A DNA stretch of 64,000 nt from Sphingomonadales bacterium. Its GTDB lineage: Bacteria; Pseudomonadota; Alphaproteobacteria; Sphingomonadales; Sphingomonadaceae. The stretch covers positions 1-64,000 of the forward strand of contig SBGG01000056.1 in the NCBI GenBank assembly GCA_006226685.1. Direction: 5' to 3'. Below, piece after piece: positions 26,122-37,368 of the stretch. Numbering within the stretch: position 1 is the first letter of the stretch; every line of letters begins with the position of its first letter. The translations under genes and the position numbers were made by a program. Below the pieces are notes generated by a model, which worked only from the letters and a program-made list of their open reading frames with translations, was not told where the DNA came from and did no database searches.

Positions 26122-27573
26122 TCAGCCTTCGAAATGGCTGGCGACGAGGCGGTCGAGCAGGCGCACGCCATAGCCTGTCGCGCCCTTATCCCACGTCGCG
26201 CCCGGCTTATCTGCCCACACCATACCCGCAATATCGAGATGCGCCCACTGAACGCCGTCTTCAACAAAGCGCTTGATGAACTGCGCCGCTGTGATCGAGC
26301 CTGCCCACCGGCCGCCTATATTCTTCATGTCGGCGATCGGACTGTCGAGCAGCTTGTCATAGGCATCGCCCAGCGGGAAGCGCCAGAGCGGATCTCCGGC
26401 CTCTTTCCCAGCGACAAGCAACCGTTCGGCCAGCCCGTCATCATTGGAGAAAAGCCCCCCATGTTCATGCCCCAGCGCAACGATCATCGCCCCGGTCAGC
26501 GTGGCGAGATCGATCACGGTGGCGGGCTTGTAGGTCCGCTGCGCCCAGGTCAATGCGTCGCACAGGACCAGACGCCCCTCCGCATCGGTATTGAGAACCT
26601 CGATCGTCTGGCCGGACAGGGACGTCACGATGTCACCGGGGCGTTGCGCATTGCCGTCGGGCATATTTTCGACAAGGCCGCAAATGCCGACCACCCGCGC
26701 CTTGGCCTTGCGCCCTGCCAGCGCGCGAATAGTACCCGCGACGGCGCCCGCGCCGCCCATATCCCACTTCATATCCTCCATGCCCGCGGCAGGCTTGATA
26801 GAGATGCCGCCGGTATCGAAGGTCACCCCCTTGCCGACCAGCACCAGCGGCGTCGCATCACGATCACCGGTGCCGTTCCATTCCATCGCCAGCAGACGCG
26901 GCTTGCGCACCGAACCCTGCGCGACACCCAGCAATGCGCCCATGCCGAGTTCGGCCATTTTCGCTTCGTCCAGCACGGTTATCATGACGCCGAGCGGTTC
27001 GAGCGCGCGGCACCGCTCAACGAAGCTTTCAGGGTAGAGAATATTGGCAGGCTCCGCGACCAGTTCGCGCGTAAACAGCACGCCTTCGGCCACTTCGGAC
27101 AGCCTGTTCCAGTCCGCCGAGACATCGATGCCGGTCACCAGTTCGATGGTTTCGAGTGTACGCTTCTGCTTTTCCGGCATACGCGTACGATAGCGTTCCA
27201 TGCGCCAGCCGCGCAATCTGGCGCCGAAGGCGAGCCGGGCGATTCCGGTGGCGGTCATAACCCCTGCTGCCTCGAAAGAAAGCGAAACTGCTTTGGCGCC
27301 GGAAGCCAGCAGTTTTGCGGTCAGCGCCGCACCGGCCCGTTCCAGATCAGCCTCGCCACCATTGCCGATACCGAGCAGGAGAACCCTGCACCCTTTATCA
27401 TTCACGGTCGCAAAATTTTCGACAATGGTGCCACATTCCCCGTTAAACCGGGCCAGACCGGCCGCTATGGCCATGTCCGCCACAGCCGGAAGCTGCGATA
27501 GGCCATCGGTACGGACCGCATAGGCAATCGTATCGGCTTCGGGGGAACGGATCGGCGAAAAGCGGATGTCCAT
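26122..27573 (-). CDS. pepA: Leucyl aminopeptidase (M17, PepA)
   Basis: A dizinc/dimanganese cytosolic aminopeptidase of 483 residues. The C-terminal catalytic domain has VGKGVTFDTGGISIKP with the metal-binding lysine and aspartate, DMGGAGAV, and the family signature NTDAEGRLVL. An N-terminal macro-like domain precedes it. The ATG at 27573 is preceded by GAGAGAG; a GTG four codons upstream is in frame but less likely. It leads the pepA-holC unit and is divergent from lptD. Confidence 0.94.
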   Translation of the reverse strand: MDIRFSPIRSPEADTIAYAVRTDGLSQLPAVADMAIAAGLARFNGECGTIVENFATVNDKGCRVLLLGIGNGGEADLERAGAALTAKLLASGAKAVSLSFEAAGVMTATGIARLAFGARLRGWRMERYRTRMPEKQKRTLETIELVTGIDVSADWNRLSEVAEGVLFTRELVAEPANILYPESFVERCRALEPLGVMITVLDEAKMAELGMGALLGVAQGSVRKPRLLAMEWNGTGDRDATPLVLVGKGVTFDTGGISIKPAAGMEDMKWDMGGAGAVAGTIRALAGRKAKARVVGICGLVENMPDGNAQRPGDIVTSLSGQTIEVLNTDAEGRLVLCDALTWAQRTYKPATVIDLATLTGAMIVALGHEHGGLFSNDDGLAERLLVAGKEAGDPLWRFPLGDAYDKLLDSPIADMKNIGGRWAGSITAAQFIKRFVEDGVQWAHLDIAGMVWADKPGATWDKGATGYGVRLLDRLVASHFEG

Positions 27574-27623
27574 CAACTCTCTCACAAGTAAAAAGTAACG
27601 AGATCAGGCGATACACCAGCGGA

Positions 27624-30269
27624 ATGAAGATGGTAAAGCAGGCAATTCACCTTCTGATGCTTTGTGCCCGTAAGGGCCTTCTCCGGCTGCGTAGCGAATA
27701 TGTGGGCGTTTTGCGGGCAGCTTCGCACCGTCATGGGCCGGAACGGAAGGAGGAAGGGGCGGCTCCAGATGTCGCATTCGTGCAGCCTCGAATCGTTCAG
27801 GGGATTGCGGGAAATCCCGGGCAGTGCGATAGGCGAGCCGATCAGAAACACTGCCGGACCCAGATCGCCTTGCATCCACCTCTCGCCATCGTCCGCCCTC
27901 CGCTCCCGGTCATACGGGAAATCAGGGCCGCGCCGATACGAATCGCTCCGCTCGCGGGCAGCATGGCACTCGCACTGGCTTTGCTTTTTCCGAGCCATGC
28001 CGGGGCGACGGAAACCGCAGAACCGTCCACGCAGCAGGCAACGGACAGCTCGCAACAGACTCCACCTGTCGGAACTTCGGCGATCAAGGATGTCCGCCAG
28101 CCGACACAGGCTCAGGATAGCGCGGCCTCTACCGCTCCCGACACGCCGCTCCCCACCAGCGACGAAGAAATCGCCTTTTCCGCCGACACGCTGCTTTACG
28201 ACAGCGACAATGATGTGGTGACCGCGTCCGGGCAGGTGCAGATGCTGCGTCAGGGCAACCGGCTGCGCGCCGACGAGGTGATCTGGAACCGCAAGACCGG
28301 CGAGGTCCGGGCCAATGGCACTGTCTCCATCACCGATGCCGACGGCAATATCGGCTATGGCGACAGCGTTGAGGTGACCGACACTCTGAAAGACGGCATG
28401 GTCGAGAATCTGCTTCTTGTCATGGCGGAAGGCGGACGGCTGGTGGCCCGGCACGGGGAACGCAAGGACGGTCTCTACACGCTCAGCGAAGCGGCCTACT
28501 CCCCCTGCCCGGTCGAAAACGGGTCCGGTTGCCCCAAACAGCCGAGCTGGCAGATCAAGGCCGTGCGGGTCTTTTATGATCCGGTTGCGGAAAAAGTCAC
28601 CTACCACAGTGCCCGGCTCGAACTGTTCGGCGTTCCATTGATGGTGCTGCCCCGCTTTTCCCATCCGGTCGGCGACAAGGGTGGTTCGGGCCTGCTGGTG
28701 CCGGATATCCGCATCAGCGGCGTCAACGGCCTCGAACTGGCCCTGCCCTATTATCTGAAGCTCGCGCCCAATCGCGACCTGACGATCACGCCGCACGTCT
28801 TCACCGGCGAATTGCCGATGCTGGAGAGCAATTATCGGGCGTTCCTGGGACAGGGCGCCTACAGCATCACCGGCTATATCACCAATAGCCGCCGCAGCAC
28901 CTCGACTGATTCCGATGGAACTACCAGTAATTCGGAACGGGAGATTCGCGGTTATATCGATGCCAGCGGAACCTATCGGTTCGACGAGAACTGGAGCCTG
29001 ACCGGATCGCTGCGCCGCGTCACCGACCGAACCTTCCTGCGCCGCTATGACATCAGCCGCGACGACCGCCTGCGTTCGACCCTGAAGGCCGAACGGATCG
29101 GCGAGAACAGCTATTTGTCGATTGCCGGCTGGGCGGTGCAGACATTGCGCCTGTCCGATACGCAGGGCCAGATGCCGGTAGCCTTGCCGGTCATCGATTA
29201 TCGCCTGCGGCTGGCCGATCCTGTTTTGGGCGGGCGGGTGCAGCTTCAGGCCAACAGTCTCGCGCTGAGCCGGAGCGATGGGCAGGACACCCAGCGCGCC
29301 TTTGCTTCTGCGCAATGGACGCTGCGCCGGTTGACCCAGATGGGACAGGAACTAACCCTGACCGGCTATTTGCGGGGCGATGTCTATCACAGCACCAATA
29401 ATGATCTTGCCGATTATGCGGATTATAGCGGGCGTGGAGGATGGCAGACGCGCGGTATCGCGACGGTGGCGGTCGATATGCGCTGGCCCTTCATCGGCTC
29501 CTTCCTCGGCGGCACTCAACGCATCATCCCGCGCGTGCAGGTGGTTGCCTCGCCCCGGCTCAAGAACACTTCCTTGCCCAATGAGGACGCCCGCACCGTC
29601 GATCTGGAAGACAGCAATCTCTTCGCACTCAACCGCTTCCCCGGCTATGACCGGGTCGAGGATTCGACGCGCATTACCGTTGGTGTCGAATATGGGTTGG
29701 ACCTCAGGAATTTCACGCTGAGCAGCATTGTCGGGCAAAGCTATCGCGTCAGCCGACGCCCTACCCTCTTGCCCGATGGCACCGGTTTATCCGAACGGGT
29801 ATCGGATATCGTCGGCCGGACCACGCTGCGCTATCGTGACCGGATCAGCATCACGCATCGTTTCAGGCTCGATAAGGACAGCCTTGCCGTCCGCCGCAAC
29901 GAGATCGACGCAAGCTTCGGATCGCACCGCACCTATGCAATGGTCGGTTATCTGCGTCTCAACCGTAATGCCGTGAGCAATTTCGAAGGGTTGTCGGATC
30001 GCGAAGAAATCCGGCTGGGCGCCAGGCTGGCCTTTGCCCGTTACTGGTCGTTGTTCGGGTCGACTGTCATCGACCTCACCGGCAAGAAGGAAGATCCGTT
30101 GAGCGACGCCGACGGCTATGAACCTGTCCGCCACCGGCTCGGCATCGCCTATCAGGATGAGTGCATCGACATCGGCCTCACCTGGAAACGCAATTATCAG
30201 TCCACCGGCGACGCGCGGAACAACAATACGGTACAGCTTCGGCTGGCCTTTCGTAATCTGGGCATATAA
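27624..30269 (+). CDS. lptD: LPS-assembly protein LptD (start uncertain)
   Basis: The outer-membrane beta-barrel that inserts lipopolysaccharide into the outer leaflet with LptE. A signal peptide is visible at about residues 98-128 of the longest frame (IREIRAAPIRIAPLAG then MALALALLFPSHAGA). It is followed by an OstA/LptA-like periplasmic domain (FSADTLLYDSDNDVVTASG) and a long C-terminal barrel ending in aromatic-rich strands (VQLRLAFRNLGI). The first 80-odd residues of the longest frame look non-coding, so the true start is probably nearer the signal peptide, for example the TTG at 27870. surA, pdxA and rsmA follow, a widely conserved envelope operon. Confidence 0.88.
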   Translation: MKMVKQAIHLLMLCARKGLLRLRSEYVGVLRAASHRHGPERKEEGAAPDVAFVQPRIVQGIAGNPGQCDRRADQKHCRTQIALHPPLAIVRPPLPVIREIRAAPIRIAPLAGSMALALALLFPSHAGATETAEPSTQQATDSSQQTPPVGTSAIKDVRQPTQAQDSAASTAPDTPLPTSDEEIAFSADTLLYDSDNDVVTASGQVQMLRQGNRLRADEVIWNRKTGEVRANGTVSITDADGNIGYGDSVEVTDTLKDGMVENLLLVMAEGGRLVARHGERKDGLYTLSEAAYSPCPVENGSGCPKQPSWQIKAVRVFYDPVAEKVTYHSARLELFGVPLMVLPRFSHPVGDKGGSGLLVPDIRISGVNGLELALPYYLKLAPNRDLTITPHVFTGELPMLESNYRAFLGQGAYSITGYITNSRRSTSTDSDGTTSNSEREIRGYIDASGTYRFDENWSLTGSLRRVTDRTFLRRYDISRDDRLRSTLKAERIGENSYLSIAGWAVQTLRLSDTQGQMPVALPVIDYRLRLADPVLGGRVQLQANSLALSRSDGQDTQRAFASAQWTLRRLTQMGQELTLTGYLRGDVYHSTNNDLADYADYSGRGGWQTRGIATVAVDMRWPFIGSFLGGTQRIIPRVQVVASPRLKNTSLPNEDARTVDLEDSNLFALNRFPGYDRVEDSTRITVGVEYGLDLRNFTLSSIVGQSYRVSRRPTLLPDGTGLSERVSDIVGRTTLRYRDRISITHRFRLDKDSLAVRRNEIDASFGSHRTYAMVGYLRLNRNAVSNFEGLSDREEIRLGARLAFARYWSLFGSTVIDLTGKKEDPLSDADGYEPVRHRLGIAYQDECIDIGLTWKRNYQSTGDARNNNTVQLRLAFRNLGI

Positions 30270-30368
30270 GGATTGTTCGACAGCGCCGCGCTGCTCAGCG
30301 ATCATTCAGCGTCGCGGTGTCAGTGTCCGCTGAGCGGAACGGAATCGATTCGGAGAGTAAATCCCTCA

Positions 30369-31727
30369 ATGGCCATGCGGAAAATCTGCGCCGGTTCGCG
30401 CAAAACCCTTATTTTCATGACGATGAGCATCACAGCGGCGGCCTTTCCGGGCGTCGTAGCCGGACCGGCCATGGCCCAGGGAACGGCCGATTCGCTGAAT
30501 CTTCCTTCGGATCTGACGATCTTCGAGAACCGCGATCCCAATCTTCACAAACCGACCGCGGTGGTCAACGGACAGATCATCACGCAAACCGACGTGGATC
30601 AGCGGCTTGCCCTTATCGTTCTCGCGAACGGCGGCAAGGTTCCCGATGAAGAACTGGACCGGTTGCGGTTGCAGGTGTTGCGCAACCTGATCGATGAAAC
30701 GCTTCAGATTCAGGAAGCCAAGGCGAATGACATTGTCATCAGCCCGCAGGAACTGGATCAGAGCTTTGCCCGTGTGGCCGGGAACTTCCGGCAGACGCCC
30801 GAACAGTTCACCGAGTATCTCCGGTCCAAGGGCAGTTCCGCGGCAAGCATCAAACGGCAGATTGAAGGCGAAAGTGCATGGAGCCGCCTGTTGCGCCGCA
30901 ACGTTCAGCCGTTCGTCAATGTGAGCGAGGATGAGGTCAAGGCGGTGATCGACCGCATGAAGTCGCTCAAGGGTTCGGAAGAATATCGGGTCGGCGAGAT
31001 TTATCTTTCCGCCACGCCGGACAATGCCGAGCAGATCGTTGCCAATGCCCGCAACATTATAGACCAGATTCGTCAGGGCGGATCTTTCGCCGCCTATGCG
31101 CGCCAGTTTTCCGAAGCCTCGACCGCTGCGGTTGGCGGCGATCTCGGCTGGGTCCGCCCGGGACAGCTTCCCGAAGCACTGGGGCAGGCGTTGACCGAAA
31201 TTTCCGTCGGTCAGATTGTCGGTCCGATCCAGCGGCCAGGCGGTTTTTCGATCCTGTACCTGATGGACAAGCGGCAGGTTCTTACCGCCGATCCGCGTGA
31301 CGCTGTCCTCAGCCTGAAACAGATTTCCGTCAATTTTGCGGCCGGTACTACGCAGGCGCAGGCCAATGCGACCGTCCAGAAGTTCACGGAAAATCTCCAG
31401 AACCTTCAGGGTTGCGGTACGGTTGCCGATATCGCGCAGAAGCTGGGTGCGGACGTGATCGATAATGACAATGTGCGCATCCGCGATCTGCCTGCCCCGT
31501 TGCAGGAACTGATGATGAACCTGCAGGTTGGCCAGGCCACGCCGCCTTTCGGTTCGGTCGACAGCGGCGTGCGTGCGCTGGTGCTGTGCGGACGCGACGA
31601 TCCGCAGGATACGGGGGCCCCCTCCTTCGATCAGATCATGGCGCAGATCGAGGATGAACGGGTGAACAAGCGCGCGCGCATCTATCTGCGCGATCTGCGG
31701 CGCGACGCAATTATCGATTATAACTGA
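30369..31727 (+). CDS. surA: Periplasmic peptidyl-prolyl isomerase / outer-membrane protein chaperone SurA
   Basis: Escorts unfolded outer-membrane proteins, including LptD, across the periplasm. A signal peptide (TLIFMTMSITAAAFPGVVAGPAMA) precedes the SurA N-terminal helical domain (VVNGQIITQTDVDQRLALI), a parvulin-type PPIase domain (SFAAYARQFSEAS, GGDLGWVRPGQLPEAL) and a second, degenerate one with two cysteines. The ATG at 30369 has GGAGAG upstream; the longer frame from 30273 has no signal-peptide character. About 452 residues. It sits between lptD and pdxA, as in E. coli. Confidence 0.92.
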   Translation: MAMRKICAGSRKTLIFMTMSITAAAFPGVVAGPAMAQGTADSLNLPSDLTIFENRDPNLHKPTAVVNGQIITQTDVDQRLALIVLANGGKVPDEELDRLRLQVLRNLIDETLQIQEAKANDIVISPQELDQSFARVAGNFRQTPEQFTEYLRSKGSSAASIKRQIEGESAWSRLLRRNVQPFVNVSEDEVKAVIDRMKSLKGSEEYRVGEIYLSATPDNAEQIVANARNIIDQIRQGGSFAAYARQFSEASTAAVGGDLGWVRPGQLPEALGQALTEISVGQIVGPIQRPGGFSILYLMDKRQVLTADPRDAVLSLKQISVNFAAGTTQAQANATVQKFTENLQNLQGCGTVADIAQKLGADVIDNDNVRIRDLPAPLQELMMNLQVGQATPPFGSVDSGVRALVLCGRDDPQDTGAPSFDQIMAQIEDERVNKRARIYLRDLRRDAIIDYN

Positions 31728-31749
31728 AGGACAGGTTTCCACCGAAGCA

Positions 31750-32808
31750 ATGACCATAGAGCGAAGCCCGCATGATTTAGCTCCCTTTGCCGTTTCGATG
31801 GGTGATCCCGCCGGCGTCGGGCCGGAGATCGTTGCCAAGGCGTGGGCCGTTCGCGAAGCGCAGGGCCTGCCTCCCTTTTTCGTGATTGGAGAGCGCAGAG
31901 CGATCGAGCAGGTGTGGGATGGGCCGATCGCCACCATTTCCACTCCCGATGAGGCTGTCCTTCATTTCGGCTCCGCTCTGCCCTGCCTCCAGCTCGACAT
32001 GGGGGGAGAAGTAACGCCAGGAGAGCCGAGTGCGGATGGCGCACAATGTGCGCTGCATGCGCTGGAAATCGGTATCGGCCTCGCCAAATCCTGCGCCGCC
32101 GCCGGGCTGGTGACGGCCCCGGTCGGCAAGACCCAACTTTATTCGGTCGGTTTCACCCATCCCGGGCAAACGGAATTTATTGCCGAACGGTGCGGAATCG
32201 CGCGCAACAATGCGGTGATGATGCTGGCAGGGCCGACATTGCGGGTTGTTCCGGTAACCGTGCACATCCCGCTGAAGGATGTACCCACGACATTGTCCAT
32301 CGAGTTGATTCGCGCCCGCGCGAAAGTGACTGCCAAGGGGTTACGACGTAATTTCGGCATCGAACATCCACGGATCGCGGTTGCCGGCCTGAACCCACAT
32401 GGCGGAGAAAGCGGCAATCTGGGGCGCGAGGAAATCGACATCATCGCTCCTGCCGTCCGTTCCCTGAGGGACGAAGGTCTCGACATCACCGGTCCTCATT
32501 CCCCCGACGCCATGTTCCATGGCCCGGCGCGGGAAAATTATGACGCGGCCTTGTGCATGTATCATGATCAGGCGCTGATCCCGCTAAAGGCCCTGCATTT
32601 CGATGATGGCGTCAACATGACGCTGGGTCTGCCGATCGTACGCACATCGCCCGACCACGGCACCGCCTTCGGTATCGCAGGCCAGAATATCGCCAGCCCG
32701 GGCGCGATGATCGCCGCCATCCGCATGGCCGAAAAGGCCGCGCGCTATCGCGCGTTGATGGAAACGGACGGCTGCTCTGACATCAGGACGGGGACCGGCG
32801 TCGAATGA
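31750..32808 (+). CDS. pdxA: 4-hydroxythreonine-4-phosphate dehydrogenase
   Basis: Oxidises 4-phosphohydroxy-L-threonine in the DXP-dependent pyridoxal phosphate pathway. Signature elements are [33 protein letters not shown], the metal-ligand histidines ([29 protein letters not shown]) and TSPDHGTAF. Length is 352 residues. The stop overlaps the rsmA start by four bases (ATGA). Confidence 0.96.
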   Translation: MTIERSPHDLAPFAVSMGDPAGVGPEIVAKAWAVREAQGLPPFFVIGERRAIEQVWDGPIATISTPDEAVLHFGSALPCLQLDMGGEVTPGEPSADGAQCALHALEIGIGLAKSCAAAGLVTAPVGKTQLYSVGFTHPGQTEFIAERCGIARNNAVMMLAGPTLRVVPVTVHIPLKDVPTTLSIELIRARAKVTAKGLRRNFGIEHPRIAVAGLNPHGGESGNLGREEIDIIAPAVRSLRDEGLDITGPHSPDAMFHGPARENYDAALCMYHDQALIPLKALHFDDGVNMTLGLPIVRTSPDHGTAFGIAGQNIASPGAMIAAIRMAEKAARYRALMETDGCSDIRTGTGVE

Positions 32809-33713
32809 GCGATGTTCCGGACGGGCCGGAAACCGATACGCCTGTGCCGCCTTCCCCTCATCTGCCTCCGTTGCAGCCCAGTCTGCCTCCGTTACGGCCC
32901 AGTCTGCCTCCGTTACGGGACGTGATTGCCCGCCATGGTCTGGCCGCCAGCAAGGCGCTGGGGCAGAATTTCCTGCTCGACGAGCAATTGCTTGCCCGCA
33001 TCGCCGCCATTCCGGGGCCGCTCGAAGGTAAGCGGGTATTCGAGGTCGGCCCCGGCCCCGGCGGCCTGACCCGGGCCGCGCTGCGTGCAGGTGCCTATGT
33101 GACGGCGGTGGAACGCGATGCGCGATGCCTTCCCGCGCTCGAGGAGCTGGGGGCGGCCTTTCCCGGAAGGCTGACTGTTATCGAAGGCGATGCGATGGAG
33201 GTCGATGCCTGTCCGCTCGTCGGGGATGGAGCTCATATCCTCGCCAACCTGCCCTATAATGTCGGCACGGCGCTGCTTGTCGGCTGGCTTTCTGCGTCAT
33301 GGAAACCCTGGTGGGCTTCTCTGACGCTGATGTTCCAGCAGGAAGTCGCCCAGCGCATCGTGGCCCCGGCGGGAAGCGATCATTATGGGCGGCTGGCCGT
33401 TCTGGCGCAGTGGCGCTCCACGGCCCATATCGCGATGAAAGTGCATCGAAGTGCGTTTACGCCGGCGCCCAAGGTCATGTCGGCGGTTGTCCACATCGTT
33501 CCGAAAGAGGAACCGGAGGGCGTGAAACTGCCCGTTCTCGAACGGATTACCGCCGCCGCCTTTGGTCAGCGCCGCAAAATGCTGCGTCAAAGCCTGAAGG
33601 GCGTACCGGGCGCGCTGGAAGCACTCGCCGCGCTGGGCATCGATCCACAGCGTCGGGCCGAAACGGTGAGCGTCGTCGATTATGTCGCTATTGCCCGGAT
33701 ACTCAGCGCCTGA
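32805..33713 (+). CDS. rsmA: 16S rRNA (adenine1518-N6/adenine1519-N6)-dimethyltransferase
   Basis: Dimethylates two adjacent adenosines near the 3' end of 16S rRNA (KsgA). The SAM-binding motif is [13 protein letters not shown], the catalytic motif NLPYNV, and the opening [11 protein letters not shown] is typical. The first 38 residues are unusual: a proline-rich leader with a repeated SLPPLRP unit encoded by a 21-bp tandem repeat (see repeat entry). Without it the enzyme has the normal length of about 265. It overlaps pdxA by four bases and ends the lptD-surA-pdxA-rsmA operon. Confidence 0.94.
   Translation: MSDVPDGPETDTPVPPSPHLPPLQPSLPPLRPSLPPLRDVIARHGLAASKALGQNFLLDEQLLARIAAIPGPLEGKRVFEVGPGPGGLTRAALRAGAYVTAVERDARCLPALEELGAAFPGRLTVIEGDAMEVDACPLVGDGAHILANLPYNVGTALLVGWLSASWKPWWASLTLMFQQEVAQRIVAPAGSDHYGRLAVLAQWRSTAHIAMKVHRSAFTPAPKVMSAVVHIVPKEEPEGVKLPVLERITAAAFGQRRKMLRQSLKGVPGALEALAALGIDPQRRAETVSVVDYVAIARILSA
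32861..32918 (+). repeat. 21-bp in-frame tandem repeat at the start of rsmA
   Basis: The unit TCTGCCTCCGTTACGGCCCAG occurs nearly three times: copy 1 at 32861-32881 (three changes), copy 2 at 32882-32902, and a partial copy 3 from 32903. It is in frame and encodes LPPL(Q/R)PS heptads before the conserved methyltransferase. Exact 21-bp units can expand or contract by slippage without breaking the frame. Confidence 0.9.
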
Positions 33714-33738
33714 GTGCTTGCACTGGCTGAGCGTTGGC

Positions 33739-33762
33739 CCTGAATGTCAGCCTGAATGTCAG
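33739..33762. repeat. 12-bp direct repeat between rsmA and the TPR gene
   Basis: CCTGAATGTCAG occurs twice head to tail in the 67-base gap between the convergent ends of rsmA and the TPR gene. I see no terminator hairpin with a T-run here. It may be a slippage duplication. Confidence 0.7.
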
Positions 33763-33780
33763 GAAGTCGGCAAACCGAAA

Positions 33781-34305
33781 TCAGGGCTGCTGCGCGATCC
33801 GATCGGAACCGGGCACTGGCGCCGTGTCTTTCGCCCCAAGGGCGGCCTGCGCGGTCGCCTTGCTCTCGATCAGCGTATCGAGTTTCGCGACCTGCGGGCA
33901 ATCGCCACGACACAGGGTCTTCATGCGAGAGAGGGTTTCCCGGGCATTGGCGAAGGCACCCCGATCCACAAGCGCATTCACCGTGCCAGCAAGGGCGGTC
34001 ATATCGGCAGGTTCCAGCGCCAGCGCACTGCGGTAAAAGCGGACGGCCTTGCCCTGCAGCCCCTGTTCGCGCGCAACATCCCCCAGCGCGATGAACGCGC
34101 CGCGATTGCGCGGGTCCACCGTCAACGCGGTTTCATAGGCGTCATTGGCCTTTTCCAGATCGCCTGCTGCTTTCGCGCCATCCCCCTTGGCTTTCCACTG
34201 GATGGAAAGCGGGTTGATCTTGTCATCGGGGCGCTGGCTGATCCCGACACTCGACACCATCGTCAAAACTGCGGCCAGGGCCAGGGTCGCCGGGGTAAAT
34301 CGCAT
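33781..34305 (-). CDS. TPR-repeat protein, exported
   Basis: About 174 residues. A signal peptide (RFTPATLALAAVLTMVSSVG) is followed by two or three tetratricopeptide-like repeats, including GDLEKANDAYETALTVDPRNRGAFIALGDVA split across helices and KAVRFYRSALALEP. These helical repeats mediate protein-protein contacts. A GGAGACGATC ribosome binding site directly upstream favours the ATG at 34305 over longer in-frame starts up to 34389. It follows rsmB and probably shares its transcript. The function is unknown. Confidence 0.75.
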   Translation of the reverse strand: MRFTPATLALAAVLTMVSSVGISQRPDDKINPLSIQWKAKGDGAKAAGDLEKANDAYETALTVDPRNRGAFIALGDVAREQGLQGKAVRFYRSALALEPADMTALAGTVNALVDRGAFANARETLSRMKTLCRGDCPQVAKLDTLIESKATAQAALGAKDTAPVPGSDRIAQQP

Positions 34306-34385
34306 GATCGTCTCCGCAATGCCGCGCATGCCGCCAAGGTTCTCTGTATTTGCCGTATCAGGTATCATCCTGAGGCCCGTATCCA

Positions 34386-35567
34386 TCAAGACCTTCGCAG
34401 CGCGGCGATGAAGAATCCATCCGTGCCATCATGCGCGGGCGTTAGCAAGCGTCCATCGCCATGAATCCGCCCCGCGGGCAGATTACTGTCCTCGCTTCGC
34501 CAACCCTCATGACGGTGCAAAAAGGCAGCTACCTGCATCGCGCCTTCCTCCTCCGTCAGGGAGCATACCGCATAAACGAGACGCCCGCCCGGCTTCACCA
34601 GCGGCGCGGCAAAATCCAATATACGGGCCTGTTCCTGCCGCAGCCGTTCCAGCCGGACCGGGGTGAGCCGCCAGCGTGCCTCCGGGTTGCGGCGCCATGT
34701 TCCCGTGCCGGAACAAGGCGCATCGACCAGCACTATATCGGCCTGCCCATCGAGGGCGGCCAGCGCCCTTTCCTCCCGGCTACCATCGAGCAGAAGCGTT
34801 TCCACGAAGGAGGCTCCCGCCCGTTCCGCCCGCGCCGGAAGGCGAGCAATCCGGTCGCGATTGACATCGGCCGCGATCAGCCTGCCCTCGCTCCCCATTG
34901 CGGCCGCGAGCGCCAGCGTCTTGCCGCCTGCTCCCGCGCACAGGTCGATTACGGTCATGCCCGGCCCGGCACCGCAGGTTCGCGCGATGAGCTGGCTGCC
35001 GATATCCTGAATTTCGACCAGCCCCTGCTGCCAGGCATCGGATTGTTCGACCGGGCTGCCTTCGGGCAGGCGCAGCGCGTCAGGAAAGATCTCCAGCCGC
35101 TCGGCTTCGGGAAATGCCGCAAGGGCTTGCTCCGGGCTGGCTTTCAACCGATTGACGCGCAGGTCCAGCGGCGCCCGGTCCAGCAATGCAGCCTGTTCCC
35201 GCTCATCCAGAAAATCGGGAAGATGCGAAAGAAGCCATGACGGCACGGCAGAGGCGGACGAAGCTTCTTCCCCCGGTTCGAGTGGCGCAGGTCCATGGGG
35301 AGAACCATCAAACAGATCGACCAGCAGGGGATCGTCCCCCGCAAGTCCCACCATCGCCACCCGTCCACTGGCCGGGCATTCGGCGCTACGGCGGATCGCC
35401 CGATAGACAAGATCGCGAACAGCGCGCCTGTCCTTCGACCCAGCATAGCGGCGCGTCTTGAAATAACGGGCAATCATCGTATCAGCCGCCGCGCCACCTT
35501 CCCGCGCGGCATGAATGATTTCGTCAAGCAGCTCTATCGCGGCTTGCAGGCGGGCTGCAGGCGTCAT
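34386..35567 (-). CDS. rsmB: RsmB-type 16S rRNA (cytosine-C5) methyltransferase
   Basis: An m5C RNA methyltransferase of the NOL1/NOP2/Sun family. An N-terminal NusB-like RNA-binding domain (about 1-130) is followed by the Rossmann fold: SAM motif VIDLCAGAGGKTLALAA, the cysteine motif DAPCSGTGTWRRNPEARW that releases product, and the catalytic-cysteine motif YAVCSLTEEE. The target C967 is inferred from family only. The ATG at 35567 is preferred to an in-frame TTG four codons earlier. Confidence 0.88.
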   Translation of the reverse strand: MTPAARLQAAIELLDEIIHAAREGGAAADTMIARYFKTRRYAGSKDRRAVRDLVYRAIRRSAECPASGRVAMVGLAGDDPLLVDLFDGSPHGPAPLEPGEEASSASAVPSWLLSHLPDFLDEREQAALLDRAPLDLRVNRLKASPEQALAAFPEAERLEIFPDALRLPEGSPVEQSDAWQQGLVEIQDIGSQLIARTCGAGPGMTVIDLCAGAGGKTLALAAAMGSEGRLIAADVNRDRIARLPARAERAGASFVETLLLDGSREERALAALDGQADIVLVDAPCSGTGTWRRNPEARWRLTPVRLERLRQEQARILDFAAPLVKPGGRLVYAVCSLTEEEGAMQVAAFLHRHEGWRSEDSNLPAGRIHGDGRLLTPAHDGTDGFFIAALRRS

Positions 35568-35782
35568 GGTTGCGGCCAACGGTTCAGGACGGAAGGAGTG
35601 AGGCGGTCCTGCGCCTCTCCATCCAGATACAGGCCGCGCATCACCATTTCCTTACCATAGTAGCCAGTTACCTCGGCTTTGGGACGCCCTGTCTCGCTCT
35701 GACAGGGCGCGGCATCACCGACCCGGACAAAATGATGCTTCATCCCGCCGTCCGGCTGCCCCGGATGTGAACAGATCAGCAT
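35564..35782 (-). CDS. Possible small hypothetical protein between guaB and rsmB
   Basis: A 72-residue frame that fills the gap between guaB and rsmB on the same strand, with its last bases overlapping the rsmB start by four. Third-base GC preference is moderate, not as strong as in neighbours. The segment EVTGYYGKEMVMRGLYLDGE looks protein-like, but I recognise no family. There is no good ribosome binding site, signal peptide or membrane helix. It may be a real small protein or a chance frame in the guaB-rsmB spacer. Confidence 0.35.
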   Translation of the reverse strand: MLICSHPGQPDGGMKHHFVRVGDAAPCQSETGRPKAEVTGYYGKEMVMRGLYLDGEAQDRLTPSVLNRWPQP

Positions 35783-35808
35783 TAGCAGAAATGTTTCACC
35801 ATCGACCG

Positions 35809-37347
<1,539 letters not shown>

Positions 37348-37368
37348 CTAGTGCGCGATCGCACAAAA

